Source: Paenibacillus flagellatus (GTDB lineage: Bacteria > Bacillota > Bacilli > Paenibacillales > NBRC-103111). Taken from it: DNA of 64,000 bases. The notes beneath the pieces are model-generated. The model was not told the origin of the DNA, searched no databases, and was given only the letters and a program-made list of their open reading frames with translations. Location of the stretch: the NCBI RefSeq assembly GCF_003217775.1, contig NZ_QJVJ01000005.1:372001-436000 (forward strand). The letters are read 5' to 3'. Shown one piece after another: positions 18,882 to 28,818 of the stretch (position 1 is the stretch's first letter; each line of letters begins with the position of its first letter). Made by a program: the position numbers and the translations under genes.

Positions 18882-19727
18882 TCAGTTCGCGTTTTTTTGG
18901 GTATCTTTGGCGTCCGTTTTCGTGCCGTCGGTTTTCGAGCCGTTCGATTTGGAGTCCGATCCGTTCGGCACGTTTTTCTTCGGGTCGTAATACATCTCGA
19001 ACGGAATGAACGTATTCGCCTCCAGCAATTCGAGAACGCCGGAATCGACCTTTTGCTCGTCCATCATCTGCATCATTTCTTCCAGGTATTTGATTTTATC
19101 CGGCAAATACTTGACCGTCGTATACACTTCGAACTGGGAACGCGTATACATTTTGATTTTATCCTCGTACACGTTCGTCGGCGACGGCTTGATCTCCGAT
19201 ATTTCCGCGAGCAGGTTGTCCGGGATGCGACGGAGCGCCTCACACAGCTGCGTCTTCCACGGATCGTCGTCGCGCCAGCCGGACAAGATGGGCTTGTCCG
19301 TAACAAGACTCGCGTCTTTGGCCGGGATGGCCAGCCCGTTGGCGAGCAGCAGCTCCCTTCCGCCCGACGCGTTCACTTGGAAGGCGACTTGAGGGTATTC
19401 GCTCACCTCGATCTTGAGCAGCCCGGGAAACTTTTTGCGGACGATTACGCCCTCGACGGCCGGCAGCTGCCGGATCCGTTCTTCCACGGAGGCCGAACGG
19501 AAGCCGAAAAAATTGTCCCCGACGACGACGCCCGACGCTTGTCCGATCTCCTCCGGCGCAAGCGCCGACTGGCCCGTAATTTCGATCCGCGCGATTTCGC
19601 TCAGGGACGAGCGGAAGAACAAGACGGCAAGCAGCGTTATGAAAAGGAGCAGCAAGAAGAAAAGCAGCTTGCGGCTGCTGCGGCTTCTCTTTTTCTCTTC
19701 CCGGAGCACGGGCATTCTTTCCTGCAA
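18882..19727 (-). CDS. divIB: DivIB/FtsQ division protein
   Basis: This 281-residue bitopic membrane protein works with FtsL and DivIC to regulate septal wall synthesis. It has a basic cytoplasmic tail (REEKKRSRSSRK), one transmembrane helix (about 21-40) and a POTRA domain (about 45-115, IARIEITGQSALAPEEIGQASGV). The beta domain follows, and then a hydrophilic C-terminus rich in Asn, Asp, Ser, Lys and Thr. The start is TTG 19727, eight bases after GGAGG. It follows murA as in other Bacilli. The Thr/Asp/Lys tail is low-complexity and probably disordered. Confidence 0.92.
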   Translation of the reverse strand: MQERMPVLREEKKRSRSSRKLLFFLLLLFITLLAVLFFRSSLSEIARIEITGQSALAPEEIGQASGVVVGDNFFGFRSASVEERIRQLPAVEGVIVRKKFPGLLKIEVSEYPQVAFQVNASGGRELLLANGLAIPAKDASLVTDKPILSGWRDDDPWKTQLCEALRRIPDNLLAEISEIKPSPTNVYEDKIKMYTRSQFEVYTTVKYLPDKIKYLEEMMQMMDEQKVDSGVLELLEANTFIPFEMYYDPKKNVPNGSDSKSNGSKTDGTKTDAKDTQKNAN

Positions 19728-19823
19728 AGCGACTACCTCCGATCGTAAAACGGGACGAACACAAAACGCCCTTCATCCCCTTCCGGTTCGAGAAGGGGAC
19801 CTGCAGGCGATTATGAGATTGTG

Positions 19824-21101
19824 TCACGGAACTTTCAGTTGTCGCGCATGGCTGAATCGTTCGATCCGCGCCCCGAGCCTCGCGAACATCCGCTCGATCC
19901 GGTCGTAGCCGCGGTCGATATGGTGAATCTGCTCCACGACCGTCGTACCGGCGGCGGCCAGACCCGCGATGACGAGCGCGGCGCCCGCGCGCAGATCGGT
20001 CGCTTCGACCGTCGCGCCGTACAGCCGTGGAACGCCCCGTACGAAGGCGCTGTTGAAGCCGACGCGGATGTCGGCACCCATGCGGCACAGTTCGTCGACG
20101 TGCTTGAACCGCCCTTCGAACACCGTCTCCTTGATGACGCTCACGCCGTCGGCGAGCGACAGCAGCACCATCATCTGGGCTTGCAGATCGGTCGGGAACG
20201 ACGGGTGCGGCGAGGTGACGATCCGTTCGACGGCTCTCGGCCGCGTCGGACAGCTCACCTGTATTATATCATCGTCGACGGCGATTTGAACACCCGCCCG
20301 CTTCAAGGCGTGGATGACGGAAGTGAGATGGGCCGGACAGACGTTTTCCAAAGTCACGTCGCCTTTCGTCGCGGCCGCGGCCACCATGACCGTGCCCGCC
20401 ACGATCCGATCCGGGATGATGCGGTAGGCGCGCGGCGCCAGACGGGAGACCCCCTCGATCGTAATCGTATCGGTACCCGCGCCGATCATCTTCGCGCCCA
20501 TCGCGTTCAAGAAGTTTTGCAAATCTTGAATTTCCGGCTCGCGCGCCGCGTTCGATATCGTCGTGACGCCTTCCGCGAGCGCCGCGGCCATCATGATGTT
20601 TTCCGTCGCCCCGACGCTCGGGAAATCGAGCGTAATGTCCGCCCCGACAAGCTTGTCGGCGCGGCACGAAATCGTGTTGCCCGACTCGTGGATCGTCGCT
20701 CCGAGCGCCTGAAGTCCTTTCAAATGCAAATCGATCTTGCGTTCCCCGATCGCGCAGCCCCCGGGCTGATACACCTGCACATGCCCGAAGCGGGCGAGCA
20801 GCGGTCCCATCAGGAAAATGGACGACCGCATCTGGCGCATCAGCTCCTCGGGAATATGAGACGAATGGGCCGACGACGTTTCCAGCGACACGACGTCGTC
20901 CTTCAGCTCCGCCTTGCAGCCGAGCGCGCGCAAAATGTGCAGCATGACGTGAATATCGAGCAGATCCGGCACGTTCCCGATCCGATGAACGCCTTCGACC
21001 ATCGTGCTTGCCGCCAATATCGGCAGCGCGGCGTTTTTGGCGCCGTGAATCCGGACAGTGCCGGACAAGGGTTTCCCGCCTTCGATAACCAGCTTCTCCA
21101 A
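19824..21101 (-). CDS. murA: UDP-N-acetylglucosamine 1-carboxyvinyltransferase (MurA)
   Basis: MurA (425 residues) transfers enolpyruvate from PEP to UDP-GlcNAc, the first committed step of peptidoglycan synthesis. The catalytic cysteine is in YQPGGCAIGER (Cys116), and the substrate-binding KNAALP (Lys22) is present, so fosfomycin sensitivity is expected. The start is TTG 21101, seven to eight bases after GGGAGG, giving LEKLVIEGGKPLSG. The open frame runs over 300 codons further upstream but that part shadows murB. Bacillota often have two murA genes; this is the copy inside the dcw cluster. Confidence 0.95.
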   Translation of the reverse strand: MEKLVIEGGKPLSGTVRIHGAKNAALPILAASTMVEGVHRIGNVPDLLDIHVMLHILRALGCKAELKDDVVSLETSSAHSSHIPEELMRQMRSSIFLMGPLLARFGHVQVYQPGGCAIGERKIDLHLKGLQALGATIHESGNTISCRADKLVGADITLDFPSVGATENIMMAAALAEGVTTISNAAREPEIQDLQNFLNAMGAKMIGAGTDTITIEGVSRLAPRAYRIIPDRIVAGTVMVAAAATKGDVTLENVCPAHLTSVIHALKRAGVQIAVDDDIIQVSCPTRPRAVERIVTSPHPSFPTDLQAQMMVLLSLADGVSVIKETVFEGRFKHVDELCRMGADIRVGFNSAFVRGVPRLYGATVEATDLRAGAALVIAGLAAAGTTVVEQIHHIDRGYDRIERMFARLGARIERFSHARQLKVP

Positions 21102-21154
21102 TGTAATACCCTCCCGAAAGCCTGCATGGCGCCGGGAACCGGAGCGTTCGCCGT

Positions 21155-22096
21155 TTACCGTTCGCCTACGACCAGCACCTCGGGCACGAGCGAGACGCCG
21201 AACTTGTCGGATACGGTGCCGCGAATATGATCCATCAATCGCAACACGTCCTCGGCCGTCGCGCCTCCGGTGTTGATGATGAAATTGGCGTGCTGCGGCG
21301 ACACTTCCGCACCGCCGACCCGGTATCCTTTCAAGCCGGCTTCCTCGATCAGCTTCGCCGCGTGGTGACCGTCCGGGTTGCGGAACGTGCTGCCGGCGCA
21401 CGGCAGCTGAAGCGGCTGCGTTTTGAGACGTCGGTCTTTGTACGACGCCATCGCGGCGGCGATTTCTTTGCGGTCGCCGCGCTTCAGCTGGAGCACGGCT
21501 TCCGTTACGATGCCGGGCCGCTCGTGAAGCAGCGAGTGCCGGTAAGCGAACTTCATTTCGTCGTTGCTCAGGCGTACCGTTTCTCCGGTTTCCAGCACAA
21601 TTTCGGCTTCTTTGAGAATACGTGACATATCCGAACCGTGAGCCCCCGCGTTCATGTAGACGGCTCCCCCGACCGTGCCGGGTATGCCCGAGGCGAACTC
21701 GAGACCGGTCAACCCTTCTTTGCCGGCCCTGACGGAGAGCGGAATAAGCGAAACCGCCGCTCCGGCCGTCACGACGTCGCCGTCGAATTCGACTTTGTCG
21801 AGCTCTCTGCCGAGCTTGCCGCCGGATCCCCGGGCGCCTTTGTCGGAAAGCAGCAGTACGACGCCGCGGATGCCTCCGTCGGACACGAGCATGTTGGAGC
21901 CGCGCCCGATCGTCGTAAACGGCGTGCCGTGACGATGCAGCAGACGGACCGTCTCCGCGAGCTTCGCCTTTCCGCTCGGAACGACGAGGACGTCCGCGGG
22001 TCCGCCGATTTTCCACGTCGTGTACTCGGCGAGCGGTTCGTCGAGAAGAACGTCGCCGACTTCGGCGGCCTGCAAATCTTGAATGAGCTGACGCAT
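21155..22096 (-). CDS. murB: UDP-N-acetylenolpyruvoylglucosamine reductase (MurB)
   Basis: MurB (313 residues) is an FAD enzyme that reduces the MurA product to UDP-MurNAc with NADPH. It shows the FAD-binding TTWKIGGPADVLVVP and IGRGSNMLVSDGGIRGVV blocks and GLTGLEFASGIPGTVGGAVYMNAG. The proton-donor serine is in CAGSTFRNP, near HANFIINTGGATAEDV. This is the shorter type found in Gram-positives. The ATG at 22096 has GGAGG ten bases upstream; a longer in-frame start lacks a ribosome site. It is followed by murA after 53 bases. Confidence 0.96.
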   Translation of the reverse strand: MRQLIQDLQAAEVGDVLLDEPLAEYTTWKIGGPADVLVVPSGKAKLAETVRLLHRHGTPFTTIGRGSNMLVSDGGIRGVVLLLSDKGARGSGGKLGRELDKVEFDGDVVTAGAAVSLIPLSVRAGKEGLTGLEFASGIPGTVGGAVYMNAGAHGSDMSRILKEAEIVLETGETVRLSNDEMKFAYRHSLLHERPGIVTEAVLQLKRGDRKEIAAAMASYKDRRLKTQPLQLPCAGSTFRNPDGHHAAKLIEEAGLKGYRVGGAEVSPQHANFIINTGGATAEDVLRLMDHIRGTVSDKFGVSLVPEVLVVGER

Positions 22097-22356
22097 GGGG
22101 AAGCAACCTCCTTCACGAAACATCGGGGACTGGATGACCGGACGCCGCAGGCGCCTGCAGACGCGATCGACGTCCGGAAAGTCCGAACACTTGAGAAAAA
22201 CGGCCATTTTTCCGCATGGTGCAGGAGCGGTATCCCGGTGTCTGTCACGGTTATAGTGTATAGTATGTTAGCCGCCCCGATGTGTGACAAACGCCTATAC
22301 GGACAGCCTCTCCCGCCTATCGATGCGGCGGCGGGCCCCTTGTGCCGGCAGCGGTT

Positions 22357-23424
22357 TCAGCGCCGGGCCGAACGTTCGATCAGCCCGACGATGCGGGCGA
22401 TGCTGTCTTGATTCGAATGGCTCTTCATCCGCTCCACGTAGCGGTCGCGTTCGTCGTACAGCCGGAAGACGGCTTCCGCGAGCGTACCCGCGGTCATCCG
22501 TTCCTCCTCCAGCACTTCGCCGTACCCTTGGGAGCGGAACGACTCCGCGTTCAAAATTTGGTCGCCGCGCGATGCGTTCCTCGATAGCGGGACGAGCAGC
22601 ATCGGCTTGCGCAGCGACAAAAACTCGAAAATCGACGTCGAGCCCGAACGGGAGACGACGACGTCCGCCATCGCGAGCAAATCGGGCAGCCCGCCCGTCA
22701 CGTACTCGAACTGGCGGTAGCCGCGCTTACCGTCGAACGCCGGGTCGAGATTGCCTTTGCCGCAAATGTGCGCGATCTGGAACTTTTCGAGCAGCCGGTC
22801 CAATCCGCCGCGCAGCGCTTCATTGATCGCGCGCGAGCCGAGACTGCCGCCCATGACGAACAGGATCGGCTTCTGCCGATGGAAATCGCAGACGGCCAGT
22901 CCTTTCAGCGCGTTGCCGCGAAGCACTTCGTCGCGGATCGGCAGTCCGGTCCATTCCGCCTTGCCGCCGGCCAGATGGCGGATCGTCTCCGGGAACGTGA
23001 CGCACACCTTCGTCGCGAACGGGATCGACAGCTTGTTCGCCAGCCCCGGGGTCATGTCCGATTCGTGGATCAGAACCGGAATCCGGTTCATCCAAGCCGC
23101 GACGACGACCGGAACGGACACGAAGCCGCCTTTGGAAAAGACGGCGTCCGGCTTCAGCTTGCGGATGATCCGGTAGGCGTCGTAGACGCCCTTCAACACT
23201 TTGAACGGATCTTTGAAGTTTTTCAAATCGAAATAACGGCGAAGCTTGCCCGAGGAAATGGCGTGGAACGGAATGCCCGTCTCCCCGATGATCGATTTCT
23301 CGATGCCGTCCGCCGAGCCGATGTAGTCGACGGTCCAGCCTCGCTCCTTCAATCTGGCGATCAACGCCAGGTTGGGGGTTACGTGCCCCGCCGATCCGCC
23401 GCCGGTGAAGACGATCGATTTCAA
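22357..23424 (-). CDS. murG: MurG, lipid II synthase
   Basis: MurG (355 residues) is a peripheral membrane glycosyltransferase (GT28) that adds GlcNAc to lipid I. The N-terminal G loop [15 protein letters not shown], the second glycine loop [16 protein letters not shown], and the nucleotide-sugar site [25 protein letters not shown] with DQILNAE are all visible. The start is TTG 23424, with GAGGTGA seven bases before it. It begins just after the spoVE stop. A roughly 260-base gap to murB holds no other gene. Confidence 0.95.
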   Translation of the reverse strand: MKSIVFTGGGSAGHVTPNLALIARLKERGWTVDYIGSADGIEKSIIGETGIPFHAISSGKLRRYFDLKNFKDPFKVLKGVYDAYRIIRKLKPDAVFSKGGFVSVPVVVAAWMNRIPVLIHESDMTPGLANKLSIPFATKVCVTFPETIRHLAGGKAEWTGLPIRDEVLRGNALKGLAVCDFHRQKPILFVMGGSLGSRAINEALRGGLDRLLEKFQIAHICGKGNLDPAFDGKRGYRQFEYVTGGLPDLLAMADVVVSRSGSTSIFEFLSLRKPMLLVPLSRNASRGDQILNAESFRSQGYGEVLEEERMTAGTLAEAVFRLYDERDRYVERMKSHSNQDSIARIVGLIERSARR

Positions 23425-23429
23425 TGGGC

Positions 23430-24527
23430 TCACCTCGCATAGCGGGAAATGTTCAACAAGACGCCGATGGCCGTCAGCATGAGCGTCAACGACGAGCCGC
23501 CCGCGCTGATGAGCGGAAGCGTAATGCCGGTGACGGGGAACATGCCGATGACGACCCCGATATTGATGATGACCTGTACGGCGATCATGCCGACGATGCC
23601 GACCGCCAGCAGGCTGCCGAACGAGTCGGGAGCGGTGATCGCCGTCCGCATCCCTCTCCAGACGAGCAGGGCGAACAGCAGCAGGACGGTGGCCCCGCCG
23701 ATAAAGCCGAGCTCCTCGGCGATGATGGAGAAAATAAAGTCCGTTTGCGGCTCCGGCAAGTAGCTGTACTTTTGCCGGCTCATGCCGAGGCCGAGACCGG
23801 CCAAGCCTCCGGGGCCGATCGCGTACAGCGATTGGATCGACTGGTAGCCCGCGCCGAGCGGATCCTGCCACGGGTCGAGAAAGGCGGTAATCCGCTTAAG
23901 CCGGTAAGGCGCCGCCGCGATCAGGCCGACGAAGCCGGCTACGCCGACGAGCGCCAAATAGCCCAGATGGGTCATCCGCGCGCCGGCCGTGAAAATGATC
24001 AGGAGCGACGCGCCGACGAGCACGGCGCCGGTCCCGAGGTCGGGCTGAAGCATGATCATGCCGAACGCCAGCCCCATGATGCCGAGCGGCGGCAGCAGGC
24101 CGGTCGTGAACCGGGTGATGCCCGATTGCTCCTCGGACAGCAGCTTCGACAAAAAGACGATCATGCCGAGCTTCATGAACTCGGACGGCTGAATGCCGAG
24201 CGAGCCGATGCCGAGCCAGCTGCGCGCCCCGCCGCGCACGACCCCGATGCCGGGGATGAGCACGATGACGAGCAGCGCGAAGCAGACGATCAAGCCGACC
24301 TTGGCGTACTTTTTCCATACCCAATAGTCGACGTTCATCGTCACGAACATGGCGGCTACGCCGAGCACGGCGAAGATGAGCTGCCGTTTCAAATAATAAA
24401 AGTAATCGCCGTAGTCGTGGAAAGCGAGCACGGCGCTGGCGCTGTATACCATCACAACGCCGATCGTCAGCAATAGCAGGGTGGAGACGAGAATCCACGG
24501 ATCGGGTGAAGAACGCATTTTCGACAT
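23430..24527 (-). CDS. spoVE: SpoVE/FtsW-type SEDS glycosyltransferase
   Basis: This 365-residue SEDS membrane protein has about ten helices and polymerises lipid II together with a partner class B PBP. Family motifs include [44 protein letters not shown] and [14 protein letters not shown]. Its place between murD and murG is that of spoVE in B. subtilis, where it works with SpoVD in spore cortex synthesis; SpoVD is encoded nearby. Sequence alone does not separate SpoVE from FtsW, and it may do both jobs here. The start is ATG 24527 with GGAGG seven to eight bases upstream. Confidence 0.9.
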   Translation of the reverse strand: MSKMRSSPDPWILVSTLLLLTIGVVMVYSASAVLAFHDYGDYFYYLKRQLIFAVLGVAAMFVTMNVDYWVWKKYAKVGLIVCFALLVIVLIPGIGVVRGGARSWLGIGSLGIQPSEFMKLGMIVFLSKLLSEEQSGITRFTTGLLPPLGIMGLAFGMIMLQPDLGTGAVLVGASLLIIFTAGARMTHLGYLALVGVAGFVGLIAAAPYRLKRITAFLDPWQDPLGAGYQSIQSLYAIGPGGLAGLGLGMSRQKYSYLPEPQTDFIFSIIAEELGFIGGATVLLLFALLVWRGMRTAITAPDSFGSLLAVGIVGMIAVQVIINIGVVIGMFPVTGITLPLISAGGSSLTLMLTAIGVLLNISRYAR

Positions 24528-24669
24528 CGCCGCATACCTCCATAGACGGGGGCGGTCGGCAGAGAGCGCTTAAAGGGTTGGACGGCGCCGTTCCGATGGG
24601 CGTCGCGTTTCCGAGCCTCGAAGCTTGAACCTTCGCAAGCGTTTTTTTCTCTACGACCTTCCCCACTCT

Positions 24670-24993
24670 AGGGCTTGTTTGCAGCGACGCCGCGGCCGGA
24701 GGCGACGATTCGGGAATCGGTTCGCCATCTCTTGCGGGGGAAACATGAATCGGATCCCGAAACGCCGAAGGAGCGAACGGACACGACGGAAAGCTTGCGA
24801 CCCGTCTTTGAAATCGCGTTCTTCCCTGCTTTTGCTCATTCAAGAGAACGCGATTTCAACCGAGGGTGGAGTGTGTCCGTCGCTCCTGACTTCACCGCTT
24901 CATCCGATTCCCATGTTTCGTCCCGCAGGCGTTCCGCGAAGCGTTATCCCGATTGATCCGCGCTTCCGGCCGCAGCTGATGTAAACAAGCCCT
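24670..24993. repeat. 324-bp imperfect inverted-repeat element between murD and spoVE
   Basis: Two arms of about 155 bases are diverged reverse complements of each other. The ends are perfect (AGGGCTTGTTT at 24670-24680 against its complement at 24983-24993), and so is a 15-bp inner block (TTGAAATCGCGTTCT at 24808-24822 against 24845-24859). Shared blocks between them include CGGCCGGA, TTCGC, TGCGGG, GAAACATG, GAATCGGAT, AGGAGCGA and CGGACAC. The inner and outer midpoints agree within two bases (24832-24834). I see no ORF, so a transcript across it would fold into one long hairpin. Bases 24528-24669 hold no gene. Confidence 0.85.
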
Positions 24994-24995
24994 TT

Positions 24996-26420
24996 CTACA
25001 ACTTATGCGCCGACTCCTTAAACATGCGTCCCCGAACCTCGAACGATTCGAACATATCCCAGCTCGCGCAAGCCGGCGACAGCAGCACGACGTCGCCGGG
25101 CTCGGCGAAGCTCTTGGCCGCACGGACCGCCTGATCGAGCGCATCGGCCGCATCCTTAGCAGTATCGACCGTTTTCACCGCGCTAATCCCCGCTTCGGCC
25201 GCGAGCGCCGCGAATTTGCCGCGCGTCTCGCCGAGGGCGACGACCGCTTTTACGTTTCGGCGGAAATAGGGCAGCAAATCGCGAAAGTCCGCGCCGCGCT
25301 CCAAACCGCCCGCAATCAGCACGATCGGCTGCTCGAACGTCTCGATCGCATTGATCGTGGCGAGCGAATTCGTCGCCTTCGAATTGTTGTAATACGTCAC
25401 GCCGTCGCGCTCCAGCACGAGCTCGAGCCGATGCTCCACGCCGCGGAAGTCGCGCAGCGCCTTGCGGACCGACTCGACGTCCGCGCCCGCGGACATCGCG
25501 ATGGCGATCGCCGCGAGCGCGTCCGCCGCGTTATGCTTGCCGGGGATGCCGAGCTGCTTGACGGGCAGCACGTCCACCGCCTCGCCGTCCGCTCCGCGGT
25601 ACACGATGCGGTGCGCTTCCGTCAGCGGCTCCCCGGGAGACGCGAGCGGCGGCTCCACGTATACGCCGCGCGCAAGCCGCTCGCGCATCGAGAACGGGAC
25701 GAGCTGCGCCCGCACCGTGCCGGCGATGCGTCGGCATTCGGCGTCGTCCCAATTGAGCACGGCGACGTCGTCCGGCTGCTGGGCCGCGAACAGCTTCGCC
25801 TTCGAAGCGATGTAGTCGTCCATCGTGCCGTGATAGTCGAGATGCGCTTCGCTAATATTGAGCAGGCAGGCGATGCGGGGGCGGAAATCGGACGTCCCCT
25901 TCAGCTGGAAGCTGCTCAGCTCGACGACCATCGTGTTGGCCGGCGTCGCCTCCTGAGCCGCTTCGCACAGCGCGCGGCCGATATTGCCGGCGATAATCGG
26001 CTGAAGCCCGGCTTCCTCGAGCATCAGACCGACCCACGTCGTCGTGGTCGTCTTGCCGTTGGAGCCGGTAATGCCGATAATCGGTGCGGCGCATATGTAA
26101 TTCGCCACCTCGACCTCGGTGACGATTTCGATGCCTAGCCGTTCGGCTTCCCGGATCGGAGCGATCGAATACGGGATGCCCGGATTTTTGACGAGCAGCG
26201 CTACGCCGGGGTGAATGAGGGAGTCGGGATGTCCGCCGCAAACAACAGAAATACCCAGAGCCGTCAATTCGTCGGCCTCAGGGCATGCGGAACGGTCCTT
26301 CTTATCGTTGACGGTAACGGCGGCGCCGTGCTCGTGAAAGAGCTTCGCCACCGCGACGCCGCTTCGCGCGAGGCCGAGAATGACGACTTCGCGGCCCCGG
26401 TAACGCTCGGGATGGTTCAT
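24996..26420 (-). CDS. murD: UDP-N-acetylmuramoylalanine--D-glutamate ligase (MurD)
   Basis: MurD (474 residues) adds D-glutamate to UDP-MurNAc-L-Ala using ATP. The N-terminal Rossmann part reads VVILGLARSGVAVAKL. The ATP loop is IIGITGSNGKTTTTTWVG, followed by ELSSFQL, NISEAHLDYHGTMDDY and the C-terminal YYNNSKATNSLAT and LLSPACASWDMFESFEVRG. The ATG at 26420 has only a weak GGTGGGA site. It follows mraY by 18 bases. The stop lies next to the right end of the inverted-repeat element, so that element begins in the murD transcript tail. Confidence 0.96.
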   Translation of the reverse strand: MNHPERYRGREVVILGLARSGVAVAKLFHEHGAAVTVNDKKDRSACPEADELTALGISVVCGGHPDSLIHPGVALLVKNPGIPYSIAPIREAERLGIEIVTEVEVANYICAAPIIGITGSNGKTTTTTWVGLMLEEAGLQPIIAGNIGRALCEAAQEATPANTMVVELSSFQLKGTSDFRPRIACLLNISEAHLDYHGTMDDYIASKAKLFAAQQPDDVAVLNWDDAECRRIAGTVRAQLVPFSMRERLARGVYVEPPLASPGEPLTEAHRIVYRGADGEAVDVLPVKQLGIPGKHNAADALAAIAIAMSAGADVESVRKALRDFRGVEHRLELVLERDGVTYYNNSKATNSLATINAIETFEQPIVLIAGGLERGADFRDLLPYFRRNVKAVVALGETRGKFAALAAEAGISAVKTVDTAKDAADALDQAVRAAKSFAEPGDVVLLSPACASWDMFESFEVRGRMFKESAHKL

Positions 26421-26438
26421 AAGTAAGCAATCCCACCT

Positions 26439-27395
26439 TTACAAGTTGAAAAGCGCGAGTCCCGCGCAGACGAGACCGGCGAACCAAAACGTAATGACAA
26501 TGCGCCATTCCGACCAGCCGACCAGCTCGTAATGATGATGGATCGGACTCATCTTGAACACGCGTTTGCCTCGCGTCTTGAACGAGACGACCTGAATGAC
26601 GACCGACAGCATTTCGATGACGAACACCGCGCCGACGACGAGGATGAGCAGCTCCGACTTCGTCAGCATGGCGACGGCCGCGAGACCGCCCCCGATGCCA
26701 AGCGAGCCGGTGTCGCCCATAAACACTTTCGCCGGATGGGCGTTGAAGACGAGAAAGCCGAGCACCGCGCCGACCATCGACGCCGAGAATATCGCCGTCT
26801 CCATCTCCGAATGCACCATCGCGATGATCGTGTAGGCGCCGAAGGCGATGGCGCTCGTGCCGGCCAGCAGGCCGTCGAGACCGTCCGTGAAGTTGACCGC
26901 GTTCGACATGCCGAGCATCATGATGACGACGAACGGCACGTACAGCCACCAGCCGATTTCCAGCGAATAGTCGGTGAACGGCACGGGAAGCTCCGTGCTG
27001 TGCCCGCTCCGATATAAAAGGTAACATACGACGCCGGAAAAAAACAACTGGCCGATCAGCTTCTGCCTGGCCGTCAGTCCGAGCGAACGCTTGAACAAAA
27101 TTTTGATGTAGTCGTCCAAAAAGCCGATCAGCCCGTACCCGAGACAGGCGACGAGCAGGATGACGGCGTCGGCCGTTTTGTCGGAAAACCGCAAAAACGC
27201 GATCGACAGCGCAAGCAGGATGATCGTGCCGCCCATGGTGGGGGTTCCGGCTTTTTTCAGATGGCCTTGCGGACCGTCGGTACGTATTTGCTGGCCGAAC
27301 TTGAGCCGCCGCAATATCGGGATGCAAATCGGTCCCAGTATAAGCGCGAGCAAAAAAGCGGCGCCCATCGTAAACAAGATCACTTTCAGTTCCAT
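26439..27395 (-). CDS. mraY: Phospho-N-acetylmuramoyl-pentapeptide transferase (MraY)
   Basis: MraY (318 residues, ten predicted helices) moves phospho-MurNAc-pentapeptide onto undecaprenyl phosphate to form lipid I. The catalytic and Mg-binding sites are visible as GFLDDYIKI, NAVNFTDGLDGLLAG and FMGDTGSLGIGG, with the cytosolic MSPIHHHYELVGWSE histidine motif near the C-terminus. The N-terminal half carries GTPTMGGTI. Length and motifs are complete. It lies between murF and murD; the start ATG 27395 is preceded by GAGGGGG. Confidence 0.97.
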   Translation of the reverse strand: MELKVILFTMGAAFLLALILGPICIPILRRLKFGQQIRTDGPQGHLKKAGTPTMGGTIILLALSIAFLRFSDKTADAVILLVACLGYGLIGFLDDYIKILFKRSLGLTARQKLIGQLFFSGVVCYLLYRSGHSTELPVPFTDYSLEIGWWLYVPFVVIMMLGMSNAVNFTDGLDGLLAGTSAIAFGAYTIIAMVHSEMETAIFSASMVGAVLGFLVFNAHPAKVFMGDTGSLGIGGGLAAVAMLTKSELLILVVGAVFVIEMLSVVIQVVSFKTRGKRVFKMSPIHHHYELVGWSEWRIVITFWFAGLVCAGLALFNL

Positions 27396-27417
27396 GACGG
27401 TCGGTTCCCCCTCCTCT

Positions 27418-28818
27418 CTACAGCTGTTCGGTCATGAAGCGCTGGACGACTTCCTCTAGTCTCATGCCGCGCGAGCCTTTCACCAGGACGACGTCGTCCG
27501 GCCCGGCCACCTTGGCGACCTCGCCCGCGAGCGATTGCTTGTCGTCGGGGAACCAGCGTACCCGGCTCCCGTCTTCGCCGTAAGCCGGCAATGCCGCTTC
27601 CGCGATATGCTTCGACAGCGGACCGTATGCGAAAACGTAATCGATCCGGTCGGGCGCAAGCAGCGCTCCGATCTCCCGGTGAAAGTCCGCTTCCCGGTCG
27701 CCGAGCTCCAGCATGTCGCCGAGCACGACGATTTTGCGCCGGAACCCTTCGAGCTCCTTCAGCAGCTCGATCGACGCCCGCGTGGACGACGGACTGGCGT
27801 TGTACGCGTCGTTCAATACGGTAAGACCGGACGGCGCCCGGAGCCGCTCGATCCGCATCCCCGTCGGCCGCATCGTCGCGAGCCCGCGCGCGATCGCCTC
27901 GTCGGCCATGCCGAAAAAGCGGCCGACGGCGACCGCCGCGAGCGCATTGACCACGTTGTGCCGTCCGGGCAGCGGGATGCGGTAAACCGGCTCTTTCTCC
28001 CCGTTGACCGTGAAGGTCGAGCCGTCCGCATCCATCGCGATGCCACTCGGCGTCAGGTCGTTGCCGGCGCCCGCGCCGAACCGGACCGCCCGCAGCGACT
28101 CCGGCTTCGGCGTCGACGGGAGCAGCGCCGCAAGCAGCGGCTCGTCGCCGTTGTAGGCGAACAGGCCGCCTTCCTCCAGGCCGATCAAAATTTCCAGCTT
28201 CGCCTTCGCAATCCCTTCCCGCGAGCCGAGACGCTCCATATGCGCCTCGCCGATCATCGTCACGACGGCCGCCTCGGGCTTGGCGATCCGGGTCAGCAGC
28301 TCGATCTCCCCGAAGCCGCGCATCCCCATCTCGAGCACGGCGAACTCCGTCCGTTCGTCCATCTGCAAAATCATAAGCGGAAGGCCGATGTCTCCGTTCA
28401 AATTGCCTTCCGTCTTGTGCACGTTATAGCGTTCGGCCAATACGGCCGCGATCATGTCCTTCGTCGTCGTCTTGCCGTTGCTTCCGGTCACGCCCACGAT
28501 CCGGACCGGCAGCTGTCTCCGGTACGCCGCCGCCAGCCGCTGCATCGCCGCGAGCGAATCGTCGACGACGATCGCCGGCACCCCTTCCGGAGGAGCGCCG
28601 CGGTCCCGCTGCCACAGCGTGGCGGCGGCCCCTTTGCCGATCGCTTCCTTCGCGTAGTCGTGCCCGTCGAATTTCGCCCCGATAATCGGGACATACAAAT
28701 TGCCGGCTTCAATCGTCCGGGTATCCTTGGAGACGCCGCGGACGACGATCGTCTCGTCTCCGCCTCGCGCTTCTCCCGATACCATGGCGACGATCTCGCC
28801 GTACGTCCGAATGATCAC
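27418..28818 (-). CDS. murF: UDP-MurNAc-tripeptide--D-Ala-D-Ala ligase (MurF)
   Basis: MurF (466 residues) completes the pentapeptide by adding D-Ala-D-Ala. It shows the ATP loop GVTGSNGKTTTKDMIA, EMGMRGFGEIELLT, the central-domain GRHNVVNALAA, and LNDAYNASPSSTRASIELL near the C-terminal domain. The start is GTG 28818, overlapping the murE stop as GTGA, so translation is probably coupled. In B. subtilis murF lies elsewhere in the genome; its presence between murE and mraY here is the more common bacterial dcw arrangement. Confidence 0.95.
   Translation of the reverse strand: MIIRTYGEIVAMVSGEARGGDETIVVRGVSKDTRTIEAGNLYVPIIGAKFDGHDYAKEAIGKGAAATLWQRDRGAPPEGVPAIVVDDSLAAMQRLAAAYRRQLPVRIVGVTGSNGKTTTKDMIAAVLAERYNVHKTEGNLNGDIGLPLMILQMDERTEFAVLEMGMRGFGEIELLTRIAKPEAAVVTMIGEAHMERLGSREGIAKAKLEILIGLEEGGLFAYNGDEPLLAALLPSTPKPESLRAVRFGAGAGNDLTPSGIAMDADGSTFTVNGEKEPVYRIPLPGRHNVVNALAAVAVGRFFGMADEAIARGLATMRPTGMRIERLRAPSGLTVLNDAYNASPSSTRASIELLKELEGFRRKIVVLGDMLELGDREADFHREIGALLAPDRIDYVFAYGPLSKHIAEAALPAYGEDGSRVRWFPDDKQSLAGEVAKVAGPDDVVLVKGSRGMRLEEVVQRFMTEQL

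Noticed and set aside
21102-22106. Upstream extension of the murA open frame over murB
   Set aside because: The translated part is Arg-rich shadow of murB, and the GGGAGG-TTG start at 21101 gives the correct MurA N-terminus.
24670-24993. Reading the inverted-repeat element as a simple terminator or an insertion sequence
   Set aside because: No T run follows the stem, no transposase frame exists, and I could not find a convincing target-site duplication at the ends.
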